NCBI RefSeq assembly: GCF_001642475.1
Contig: NW_019173945.1
Span: 248,001-312,000, forward strand
Length of the DNA stretch: 64,000 nucleotides
Origin: Fonsecaea monophora
Taxonomy: Eukaryota > Ascomycota > Eurotiomycetes > Chaetothyriales > Herpotrichiellaceae
Direction: 5' to 3'
In this document: positions 32,505 to 41,351 of the stretch, piece after piece
Position numbering within the stretch: position 1 is the first letter of the stretch
Layout: every line of letters starts with the position of its first letter
The notes under the pieces: model-generated
Seen by the model: the letters and a program-made list of their open reading frames with translations, nothing else
The model's database searches: none
Told to the model about the DNA's origin: nothing
Translations under genes and position numbers: made by a program

Positions 32505-33605
32505 CTAATCTGATGAGATGACGCACTTGATCAGACCTTGCGGTTTTTGGAGCACCAGATCAAACGCCTTGGCCGCCTCGTTGAGATCGAAGCGATGGGT
32601 CGCCAGTGACTTGACGTCCAGACGACCGGAAGCCAGCAGCTCGATGGCGGTTTCAAAGGTATTGGCGTATCGCCAGAGCCCCAACAAGTCGACCTCGCGC
32701 TTCGCGGCGGCTCCCACGTCGATCGATTGCAATGGGCTGCCCATGCCGACCAAGACCACCTTGCCGCCTGGGGCGGTGCAGTGGATGCCGACATTGACGC
32801 ACGTTTCAACCCCTGTGCACTCGAACACCCGGTCCGCAAGTCCAAACCCGGGCTGGCCGAGGAGATGCTGGGCCGTGCGCGCAAAGATCTCTGCCTTGGA
32901 CAAGTCCTGCCATTGACCCCGTGGCATCAGCTCGACGTAGTCGGCGAGTTTGTGAGACTTTGCATAGTCGAGCCGAGATTGGTCGACGTCCACCATGCAC
33001 ACTCTCGACGCACCAGACAGCCGGGTGACACTGGCGCAGAGAAGCCCGATGGCACCAGCCCCCATAATCAACACGGACTGCCCGGCTTCAAGTCCCGCAC
33101 GACGTCCGGCGTGCATGGCGACCGAGAGGGGTTCGATCAAAGCGCCTTCGGTGAATGTGAGACTCTCAGGCAGGCGATGCACGAAACTCGCTGGGTGGTT
33201 GTAGACCTGCTGGAGAGAGCCCTGCACGGGCGGATCCGCGGTCGCTGAACCCGTGAATCTGAGGTTGGGACACAGATTGTAGATTCCCCCTTTGCACTGT
33301 TTACACCCGCCACACGGGCGCTGTGGCTCGATGGCCACTCGATCCCCGACCGCGATTAAGGTCACGTCTTTGCCCACGGCGACGACCTCACCAGCAGCCT
33401 CGTGGCCGAGGACCAGCGGGTTGCGAACGACGTAGTTCCCATTGCGCCCGTGCTCGTAGTAGTGGATGTCCGTCCCGCAGATTCCTGTGGCTCGCGGTCG
33501 AATCTGCACCTCGTTTGCCCCGGGCGCGGGAGTGTCGACCGTCTCCAGTCGAAGGTCCTGGGCGCCATAAAGCACCATGGCCTGGTGCCTGTGTCCGGAA
33601 CTCAT
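32505..33605 (-). CDS. Zinc-dependent medium-chain dehydrogenase, sorbitol/xylitol dehydrogenase-like
   Basis: NAD(P)-dependent polyol (sugar-alcohol) dehydrogenase in the cytosol. Single exon, 366 residues, starting MSSGHRHQAMVLYG. The catalytic zinc ligands are visible as GICGTDIHYYEHG and LGHEAAGEV, with EP in LIEPLSVAMHAGRRAG. The structural zinc loop has all four cysteines in PCGGCKQCKGGIYNLC. The Rossmann motif is IMGAGAIGLLCASV, and strand 2 ends in VDVD, favouring NAD+. The C-terminal HRFDLNEAAKAFDLVLQK matches sorbitol and L-arabinitol dehydrogenases. Neighbours are a BVMO on the same strand and, further on, a transketolase-like enzyme and a sugar-type transporter, consistent with sugar or polyol handling. 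Confidence 0.93.
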   Translation of the reverse strand: MSSGHRHQAMVLYGAQDLRLETVDTPAPGANEVQIRPRATGICGTDIHYYEHGRNGNYVVRNPLVLGHEAAGEVVAVGKDVTLIAVGDRVAIEPQRPCGGCKQCKGGIYNLCPNLRFTGSATADPPVQGSLQQVYNHPASFVHRLPESLTFTEGALIEPLSVAMHAGRRAGLEAGQSVLIMGAGAIGLLCASVTRLSGASRVCMVDVDQSRLDYAKSHKLADYVELMPRGQWQDLSKAEIFARTAQHLLGQPGFGLADRVFECTGVETCVNVGIHCTAPGGKVVLVGMGSPLQSIDVGAAAKREVDLLGLWRYANTFETAIELLASGRLDVKSLATHRFDLNEAAKAFDLVLQKPQGLIKCVISSD

Positions 33606-33998
33606 CGTGGTTCACTCCTGAGGGAATTGTATGCCATTCAGAGGTGGTTCACAGGCACACGCTGGACTATTTAAATCCTTTGGGCTCGTGATGCCAGTCC
33701 CACTTCCCAATTCTACTGGCGAAGTGGATGGATGGGGTTTGTCAATCGAGCTAGACATTTCGCCGTGCTCGTCATCCAGGAGTTGGAGAGTGTCGGGCCG
33801 GGAACTTCGAGGGCATATATCCGAAGGCCCATCACACTTGACCCAAAGGTGACTACAAGCAGTAGAGGGACACACAAACCCAGAAGTCAAGGTCTAGCTG
33901 GGTCTTAATCAAAGATGTTTAATGCAAACGCCGTTTCAATCAGGAAAATTACTGAATTCTTTTGCAGTCACAGAAATCACAAATACTAAGTAAACTAC
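33606..33998. other. Intergenic sequence
   Basis: About 390 bases lie between two same-strand genes: the dehydrogenase promoter and the BVMO 3' flank. No gene is seen. Confidence 0.4.
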
Positions 33999-35630
33999 CT
34001 AGAGACCCAGCTTCTGCAGTGTCGAGAGCGACTGCACCAGAGCAGGAGAAAAGTGCCAGGCCACCTCGGCCAGACAACCAGCACCCAGGACGCTCGCGCC
34101 GAGCTTCCACAGCGGATGCACGGGGTGGGTGCCTTTGCCCCCGGAGATGGTGTAGTCCTTCCAGACGGGCCAGTACAGCCGGTACCAGAACATCCAGGTC
34201 GTGTCGAAGTAGTTTGTCGTGTTTCTGCCCCGATCGTCGCGGTTCCAGTTCACACAGTTGGCGCTCCAGACCATATTCCGCAACTTGCGCTGGACGTGGT
34301 TGGCGTCCAGCATCTCGGCCGAGTCTTTAATGTCAATGACCTTGAAGTGGCCCGCGAGCACCGGCCGGATCACCGTCTTGATGATGAATTCGACCTGGAC
34401 CTCGTCCGTGTAGATGACCGAGTTATGCGCAGGGAAGGCATTGGGCCCGAAGACGATGCCAAAGTTGGGGAACCCACTGACAAACGTGCCCTTGTACGCC
34501 TGAGCGCCGCGGGTTTCCTTCCAGTGCTCCGAGAGGGTCTTGCCGTTGCGTCCCGTCACCTTGATCGGCGAAAGGAATTCTTGCATGTTGTACCCCGTCG
34601 ACAGGATGATGGCGTCAACATCGATCGTCCTCTCGCTCGTCCGGAGTCCCGTCTCGGTGATCTCGATGATTCTCTCCGTCGTGAGTTCAAGATTGGGGCT
34701 GTGCAGACACTCAAGCCACCCGGGATTGAAAACGCGACGTTTACAACCCAGCGGGAAATCGGGAATCAGGATCTTGTGGTATTTGGCAGGCGCCGTCTTC
34801 TTCATGTACTCGATAGTCTCTCGCGTCGCAGCTTCACGCGCTGCTACAGCGTGTTTGGTGTCTGAAGTGTAGAGTTCGTGCAGGGCATCGGTTGTTTTCC
34901 AAAGGTAGAATCGATAGAGCCGTTGCCACAGAGGCACGTACTGGAAGCATAGCTTTTGAAAAGTCGAGAACTCCTTGTTGGGCCGCTCATTGATCCATTG
35001 AGGCGATCGTTGAAATTGGTAGACATATGCCGCGTCCTTGACCACGTACGGCACCAACTGCGCGGCCGAGCAGCCGTTCCCGATCACGGCCACTCGTTTG
35101 TTCTTCAGATCATAGTCGTGGTTCCATCTGGCCGAGTGCCACATGGCACCTTTGAATTTCTCATGGCCAGGGATATCGCAGGGCTTGGGATACGACTGGA
35201 CGCCGCAGCCCGAGACCAGGAACTCGGCCTTTTTCGTGTATCGATATCCCGTCACGAGATCGACGAGTTGGACTTCCCATACCGCCTCCTCTTCTACCCA
35301 TGTTGCCTCTGCGACTTTGGTGTTGAGCACGAAGTGGTCACGAATATCAAACTTGTCCACCGTGTCGTCCATGTACTGGAGGATCTCGGCCTGATCGGCG
35401 AATCGTCGGGACCAGTTGGGGTTGAGGTTGAAGGAGAACGAGTACAGGTGTGAGTCCACATCGCAGCCGACACCGGGATACGTGTTTGTGCGCCAGACGC
35501 CGCCGATTCCGGCTTCTTTCTCGTAGGCGATAAAGTTGTTGAAGCCCAACTGAGTCTTCAATTTCACTCCCAGCGCAATTGCGGCCACACCGCCTCCGAT
35601 GATGATCAAGCGTGGTTCGGGGTTTGCCAT
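33999..35630 (-). CDS. Baeyer-Villiger-type FAD monooxygenase
   Basis: FAD- and NADPH-dependent monooxygenase expected to insert oxygen into a ketone, giving an ester or lactone. Single exon of 543 residues from ATG 35630; upstream in-frame codons exist but homology starts at MANPEPRLIIIGGGVAAIA. The second Rossmann motif is VAVIGNGCSAAQLVP. The class signature FxGxxxHxxxW appears as FKGAMWHSARWNHDYD. Other landmarks are GGVWRTNTYPGVGCDV, YVYQFQRSPQWINERPN and ILSTGYN. The C-terminus has a hydrophobic segment (LGASVLGAGCLAEVAWHF) that could anchor it to a membrane. It is divergent from the transketolase-like gene at 36128 across 497 bases. Confidence 0.92.
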   Translation of the reverse strand: MANPEPRLIIIGGGVAAIALGVKLKTQLGFNNFIAYEKEAGIGGVWRTNTYPGVGCDVDSHLYSFSFNLNPNWSRRFADQAEILQYMDDTVDKFDIRDHFVLNTKVAEATWVEEEAVWEVQLVDLVTGYRYTKKAEFLVSGCGVQSYPKPCDIPGHEKFKGAMWHSARWNHDYDLKNKRVAVIGNGCSAAQLVPYVVKDAAYVYQFQRSPQWINERPNKEFSTFQKLCFQYVPLWQRLYRFYLWKTTDALHELYTSDTKHAVAAREAATRETIEYMKKTAPAKYHKILIPDFPLGCKRRVFNPGWLECLHSPNLELTTERIIEITETGLRTSERTIDVDAIILSTGYNMQEFLSPIKVTGRNGKTLSEHWKETRGAQAYKGTFVSGFPNFGIVFGPNAFPAHNSVIYTDEVQVEFIIKTVIRPVLAGHFKVIDIKDSAEMLDANHVQRKLRNMVWSANCVNWNRDDRGRNTTNYFDTTWMFWYRLYWPVWKDYTISGGKGTHPVHPLWKLGASVLGAGCLAEVAWHFSPALVQSLSTLQKLGL

Positions 35631-36127
35631 TTTTTGCGACGTGGAATGGCTATAGTTAGAGACTTGAAGAGAGTAGACGCTGACATTCTGTTTATACCAC
35701 CTAGAGCAAGATCCAAATACAAAGGTCCAAGTCATCCGGGCCCTGTATGGCGAGGCCGTTTTGGGTGACTATGTGGATCATACTGCCTGTATGCTAGTGA
35801 ATTGCCGACAACTTGTCACTGCCCCGGCGTCTCCTGTTGAATCATGAGACTGGAATTGGGGACTTCAAAGCCATAATGGTAGATCGACCTGGGGCAAGCT
35901 TGCTTCATGCATGTGTGAGAGTCGAGAAACAAGGCACATCGACGTCGTGGTCGGCTGTCAAGGTCATGGATATATGCAACACTCCCCGGAAAGACCGTCG
36001 GATCAACTTAGCTAGAGACATCCCAGCGGGGAGATTTCTATGTTCGGAGTTTTTGGGAAGGTAAGCTTTAGAATCTCGACGAACGTGACATGTTCGATAT
36101 AACGACAAATCCCCATCAAGGAGCCCC
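35631..36127. promoter_or_regulatory. Divergent promoter region, BVMO / transketolase-like
   Basis: This shared 497-base promoter region lies between two divergent metabolic genes, so co-regulation is plausible. No CGG-type Zn2Cys6 half-site pair can be singled out confidently by eye. Confidence 0.45.
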
Positions 36128-38278
36128 ATGGCCATCCCTCTCTGTAAAGCAAATGCGAAAATGAGTGCCCCGTTGGTGGTCAACGGAGTGAACGGCCATG
36201 CGGTTCCGCTGAAGGCTGACTTCGGGCTTGCTCAGAGCGACGACCAAGATGCTGTCCGCGAGATCCGCAAGTTGGTGATCGATTGCTGCAGACAGAACGG
36301 TGGTGGTCATGGAGGATCAGCCATTTCGATGGCACCTTTGGCTGTTGCGCTTTGGCGACACGCCATGCGATACAATCCTCGCAATCCAGACTGGTTTGAT
36401 CGCGACAGATTCGTGCTTTCCAATGGACACGCCGCCATCCTTCTATATGTGATGCTCCACGTTACTGGATATCCTGGCATGACACTCGAGGAATTGAAAA
36501 TGTACGCGGATCCAAAAGCTGTCGATCCAGAGACGGGAACATGGAAGGAGACTGTCTGTCACGGTCATCCAGAAATCGAGGTGCCTGGTGTCGAAGTTAC
36601 AACAGGGCCACTCGGCCAGGGGATCGCGAATGCCGTCGGTTTGGCTATAGCATCGAAACAGCTCGCGGCTACGTACAACAGAGAAGGCCACGACATCATC
36701 ACGTCACGCATTTTCTGTACCACGGGCGACGGGTGTCTTCAAGAAGGTGTCGCACAGGAAGCAATCGCCCTCGCTGGACATCTGAGACTCGACAACCTCA
36801 TTCTATGCTACGACAACAACGCTGTGACCTGTGACGGGCCTCTTGAGTGGATAGTATCTGAAGACACCAATGCCAAAATGCGTGCTTTGGGATGGCAAGT
36901 TATCGATGTCTTTGGCGGTGATAGCGCTGTGGAGGACATCGTCGCTGCCCTCCAACTGGCTCGATCACCGAGCCCCGACAGCAAGCCAACATTCATCAAC
37001 ATTCGGACAACTATCGGCTTTGGGACATCGACGGCCGGGACCTTCAAATCCCATCATGGAACTTACACCGACGACGACGCGGCACTCTTCGCCGAGAGCG
37101 CAAACACACCAAGCCACACTCTCTCGAAAAGATCCAAGGCGTATTTCAATTGGTGCATTTCCAACGGCGAATCGATAGAGGGAGCGTGGAATGACCAGTT
37201 TGAGAAATATCGCCAGACATTTCCCGAGCTCGGGGAGCAATTAGCAAGCCGGATGCGAGGAGAGCTTGAATTCGAGCATTTGTTGACATCGATGCAAGTT
37301 CCTGCGAACATCCAAGCCACGAGAACATTCAACGGACATGTCTTCAACACGCTCCTCAACCATATACCTAGTCTCGTGGCCGGAGGAGCGGATCTGTGGA
37401 ATTCCAATCAACTGGGTGACCAGTCACACCGCATATTTGACGGTGTCAATCGACAGGGTCGGGTCATCAGATATGGCATTCGCGAACATGCAATGGCGGC
37501 CATCTCGAACGGGCTCGCGGCTTATTCTCACCAGACCATAGTCCCAATTACCGCCACTTTCTTCATGTTCTACCTATACGCAGCGCCCGGTGTGAGGATG
37601 GGAGCTCTCAGTGGACTCAAGGTCATTCATATCGCCACGCACGACTCAATTGCTGAGGGACAAAATGGGCCAACGCACCAACCCGTCGAGGTAGACTCAC
37701 TGTTTCGAGCAATGCCAAACTTACTTTACCTGCGGCCTGCCGACGCTGAAGAGGTCATCGGAGCGTGGCTCGTGGCACTATCAGTCAAGGACCAGCCTGT
37801 GATGCTGTCACTCGCAAGAGATCCAACGACCACAGCCGTACCTTCTACAGATCGATACAAGGTGGCACGGGGTGGGTATGTCGTCGTTGAGCAAGAAAAG
37901 GCCCTCGTGACTCTCGTATCCTGTGGTTCGGATCTGCCACATGCCGTCGGTGCTGCGGCTGAGCTCTCGGCCAGCAACATACCAACCCGGGTCGTGAGCA
38001 TGCCCAGCATCGATTTGTTCGAGCAACAGGAGCAATCGTACAAGATCTCTGTGCTATCAACGACTAGGCACATCATTTCTGTAGAGGCATATGTGTCCAC
38101 TATCTGGGCACGTTACTGCACGGCATCGGTGGCGATGAGCTCATTTGGGTACAGTGGAAGCGGCGCAGCGAACATGGCACGCTTCGGACTGGATACGCGT
38201 GGGATTGTACGTAAAGTCAAGGCGCACGTGGAGAGGGAAGCGGACTCGCCAACGACACGATGGAGGCTTCTAGCATAG
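36128..38278 (+). CDS. Transketolase family, dihydroxyacetone-synthase-like
   Basis: Thiamine-diphosphate enzyme that moves a two-carbon ketol unit. Single exon, 716 residues, ATG 36128. The N-terminal domain has QNGGGHGGSAISMAPLAVAL, SNGHAAILLYVMLH and GPLGQGIANAVGLAIA. The ThDP motif runs from TTGDGCLQEG to LCYDNNAVTCDG. The SHHG loop is near residue 305. The Pyr domain has RYGIREHAMAAISNGLA and THDSIAEGQNGPTHQPVE. The QNGGGHGG start and overall layout favour the dihydroxyacetone synthase branch over the housekeeping transketolase, whose first motif differs. The C-terminus (RWRLLA) carries no SKL-type peroxisomal signal. It is divergent from a BVMO and followed by a sugar-type transporter. 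The acceptor substrate is unknown. Confidence 0.9.
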   Translation: MAIPLCKANAKMSAPLVVNGVNGHAVPLKADFGLAQSDDQDAVREIRKLVIDCCRQNGGGHGGSAISMAPLAVALWRHAMRYNPRNPDWFDRDRFVLSNGHAAILLYVMLHVTGYPGMTLEELKMYADPKAVDPETGTWKETVCHGHPEIEVPGVEVTTGPLGQGIANAVGLAIASKQLAATYNREGHDIITSRIFCTTGDGCLQEGVAQEAIALAGHLRLDNLILCYDNNAVTCDGPLEWIVSEDTNAKMRALGWQVIDVFGGDSAVEDIVAALQLARSPSPDSKPTFINIRTTIGFGTSTAGTFKSHHGTYTDDDAALFAESANTPSHTLSKRSKAYFNWCISNGESIEGAWNDQFEKYRQTFPELGEQLASRMRGELEFEHLLTSMQVPANIQATRTFNGHVFNTLLNHIPSLVAGGADLWNSNQLGDQSHRIFDGVNRQGRVIRYGIREHAMAAISNGLAAYSHQTIVPITATFFMFYLYAAPGVRMGALSGLKVIHIATHDSIAEGQNGPTHQPVEVDSLFRAMPNLLYLRPADAEEVIGAWLVALSVKDQPVMLSLARDPTTTAVPSTDRYKVARGGYVVVEQEKALVTLVSCGSDLPHAVGAAAELSASNIPTRVVSMPSIDLFEQQEQSYKISVLSTTRHIISVEAYVSTIWARYCTASVAMSSFGYSGSGAANMARFGLDTRGIVRKVKAHVEREADSPTTRWRLLA

Positions 38279-38992
38279 AATGTTAGTAAGACGGACAGTA
38301 TCCTCTCCAGCAGTAGCAATCAATAGTATCCACTCCCAACTCCTGCCTTATCGACGATCGTTTGGTAGAAACTTCACAGAGAGTATCATATGTTGGGGAA
38401 CTTCCAATCTCCAATAACTTCGACCTCAGCGACGAGCCGTTTACTCAGAAACGACAATTTAACCCCCCTGGTCCATTCCGGGTCGTGGGTATGTGAGCCT
38501 TCAAAAGTTGTTTTGGGTATGTATGTACCTCGTATATACAGCCGCCGGCTTCGCCCCACAAATACCCGGTTACCGGATACAGCCTGTCTACAAACGGCTC
38601 GATGAGATCCACAAAAATAACAAGGTTTTTTTCTACAACAACGGCTGACCGACCATCCAACCGAAGTGTCGCATGTCCCTCTCTCCCAAATTACCCGGGC
38701 TGCGCTCAAATTTGCGAGATCTGGGGGAGAGCCGGGGTACATGGCTCGTGGGGTATGAACTCCTGATTTCGGGGGGATATCCTACCTAGCCAGCCAGAAA
38801 AATATATATCATATGCCTTTGTGGCCAAGGGAGGGGATTACGGCAACTTGAAAGTCGCAAGAACCAGGACCACGACGACGTACAAGAGTCTTGCTTTCTC
38901 TCACGCGCGTCAACCTTGATCAAGCATTCATCCTTTTTCTCTCCCCCCTCCCCCTCGATCAGAGTATTCCCCAAGAGACCATCTATTCAACA
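38279..38992. other. Intergenic region and transporter promoter
   Basis: About 710 bases. A pyrimidine-rich stretch (CTTTTTCTCTCCCCCCTCCCCC) lies close to the transporter ATG, typical of fungal leaders near transcription starts. No gene is seen. Confidence 0.45.
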
Positions 38993-40170
38993 ATGCTCCG
39001 AAACCTCCAAGGCCGGAGCCTCAGCGCCGGCATCTCGCTGGCCTGTGGCTTTGCCTTTCTCCTGTTCGGCTACGACCAAGGTCTCATGGGCGGCCTCCTC
39101 TCCAACCCGCGGTTCGTCGAGACGTTCAAGAACCCGAATCCCACGATCCAGGGCCAGATCGTGTCGACCTACTATCTCGGCTGCATCGTGGGGGCGTTCA
39201 TCTCCATCTTCGTGGGCGACACGTTCGGCCGGAGACGAGCCATCATGCTCGCGTGCACCCTCGTCGTGATCGGGGGTACCATCCAGGCGTCGTCGTACTC
39301 GTTGGGTCAACTGTTCCCCGGCCGCGTCATTGCCGGCATGGGCACGGGGATGAACACGACGGCCATCCCCATGTGGCAGAGCGAGACCAGCAAGGCCAAA
39401 CACCGCGGCAAGATGATCGTCCTCCAGCTCACCCTGGTCCTGTCGGGCGTGGTCGTCGTGAGCTGGATGAACTACGGCCTGTCGTTTGCCGACGCGACCA
39501 GCGTCAGCTGGCGGTTCCCCATTGCGTTCCAGAACTTCTTCGCCCTGGCCAGCATCGTCTTGACGTTCCTGATGCCCGAGTCGCCGAGGTGGCTGTGCCT
39601 CAAGGACCGCAACGACGAGGCCCGCACCGTCATTGCCCGCCTCGCCGCCGCGCCGCCCGAGTCCCTTGAGGTCTCCGAGGCCATGGCCCTGATCCTGGAA
39701 CAGCTCCAGCGCGAGCGGGAGTTCACGGGGACCCGCTGGAAAGAGGTCTTCACCAACGGCAAGCAGCAAAACTTTTACCGCATCTGTCTCGGAGGTGGGT
39801 GCTTCATCATGCAGCAGATGGGCGGCATCAACGTGTCGGCGTCGTACCTCCCCGTCGTCCTGATGCGCGCCTTTGGCTTCAGCGACAGGATGGCCCTGGT
39901 CCTCGCCGCCGTGGCCTCGATGACCATGGTCCTCTGGGGTGCCCTGGGCGCCCTGCTCATCGACAGATATGGCCGGGTCAAGCTCATGTTGATCGGGGCG
40001 ACCGGCATGGGCATCTGTTATGTCTTTGTCGCGGCCGGTCTCAGCCAGAACACCAAGGGCTGGAATGCCGTGGCCGTCTTGTTCTTGTTCATGTACTACA
40101 TCCCCTATGTAAGTTCAAGCCAGCCGGGTGGGATGCAATCTCTGGCGGATATATTTTCAGCCCGCTGACA

Positions 40171-40202
<32 letters not shown>

Positions 40203-40717
40203 GGGCCTGATGTTCGTGTCCATTCCGTACATCTACCCCAGCGAAATCAATTCTCAGGTGATGAGAAACACGGGCACCGCCATCGCCATGGTGGTGAACT
40301 GGCTCTTTGTCTACATTATCGTCCTGATCACCCCGGACAGTAAGCACCTCCCCTTCCCCGTCTCTGCAAAATGTATAGATTGAAGATAAGGAAAGAGGGG
40401 ACTCAAGCTAAAAATTCCTTCGCGCAAAAACAGGTCTCGCTAACATCGGCTGGCGCTTCTTCATCATCTTCGCCGTCCTCAACATCTCCTTTGTCCCCTT
40501 CATCTGGTACTTTTACGTCGAGACCGCCAAGCTCAGCCTCGAGGAGATCGACCGCATGTTCGAGATCTACTACGACTCGGGCAAGAAGATCACCTTTGCC
40601 GAAGCCGCGCTCCGGGCCAAAGAAGAGTCGGCCGAGATTGTGCGCCAGGTCGCCGCCGAGAGGACCAACAAGCCCGAAGGGGTCGAGTTTGTGCAGGTCG
40701 AGAAGACGATGGCATAG
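38993..40717 (+). CDS. MFS sugar/quinate-type transporter
   Basis: Plasma-membrane proton-coupled symporter of the sugar porter family. Exons 38993..40108, 40204..40339 and 40434..40717 give 511 residues. Twelve transmembrane helices are expected. Signatures are GYDQGLMGGLL in TM1, GDTFGRRRAI in loop 2-3, GRVIAGMGTGMNTTAIPMWQSE (the TM4 sugar-porter motif), PESPRWL before the central loop, QQMGGINV in TM7, DRYGRVKLM and YPSEI. The C-terminal VETAKLSLEEIDRMFE is standard. The GIN motif of TM7 favours hexose, inositol or quinate-like solutes. The first intron's pyrimidine tract is a long CT microsatellite. It ends the accessory metabolic run. Confidence 0.94.
40174..40200. repeat. (CT)n microsatellite forming an intron polypyrimidine tract
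   Basis: An uninterrupted TC repeat of about 27 bases runs directly into the CAG acceptor of intron 1 of the sugar-type transporter gene. Confidence 0.9.
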
Positions 40718-41351
40718 TTTTACACAGCCATGAGGCCCGGGAACTTCGGTCGGTCAGTTCTTACTTACCTACTAAGAGTGCTGTGCTACATTGTGGTTGG
40801 ATGAGATAGTTATTAGCGGGAAATGGGGATATCTCTGATTGTATCTCATACCCTGCCTGGGCATGCTTTAGTCCATCATTGATCAGTAGGTATGTCACTA
40901 TGCTCGACATAATATGAAGCATACACTGTCTGCTGCCCATTGCCCGCTGCCAGCCAGCACCGCTAGACACGCGTACTACCACAAGAATAATGGCGAACCT
41001 GGGGGCGACCAAGACGGACATTCAAACACTGTTACCCACGTGGCCATTTCACTTTGAAGAATAAACATTGATTCCTGCATGACCTTCTGCATCCTGTATC
41101 TGCATCCTGTAGGTCGTTGATTACTTAAGCCCTCATTTCCCCCCTTAGTCCCGCTCGCCGTGTGGTCGTGAATAACATGTCCTCGATACTATAGAAATTC
41201 CTGCGTATCCTGCATCCAAAGAGCTGCAAGGTGCCCGTCCCTTGCGTCCTTTCCCTGTCACATTAACGATTCCGCCCTTGGTCGAAAGTAGAGACCAATC
41301 CCCCATCCAGCTCCAGCGAGCTTGTACAACGGAACAGGAATGCAAAAACAT
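40718..41351. other. Convergent intergenic sequence
   Basis: About 630 bases lie between transporter and Hsp70-like gene stops. It includes a short tandem CTGCATCCTGTA (near 41088-41112). No gene is seen. Confidence 0.45.

Noticed and set aside
38987..39769. 260-codon minus-strand frame opposite the sugar-type transporter
   Set aside because: It is the antisense shadow of a GC-rich transporter exon; its His/Asp/Gly/Arg-rich composition is typical of such shadows.
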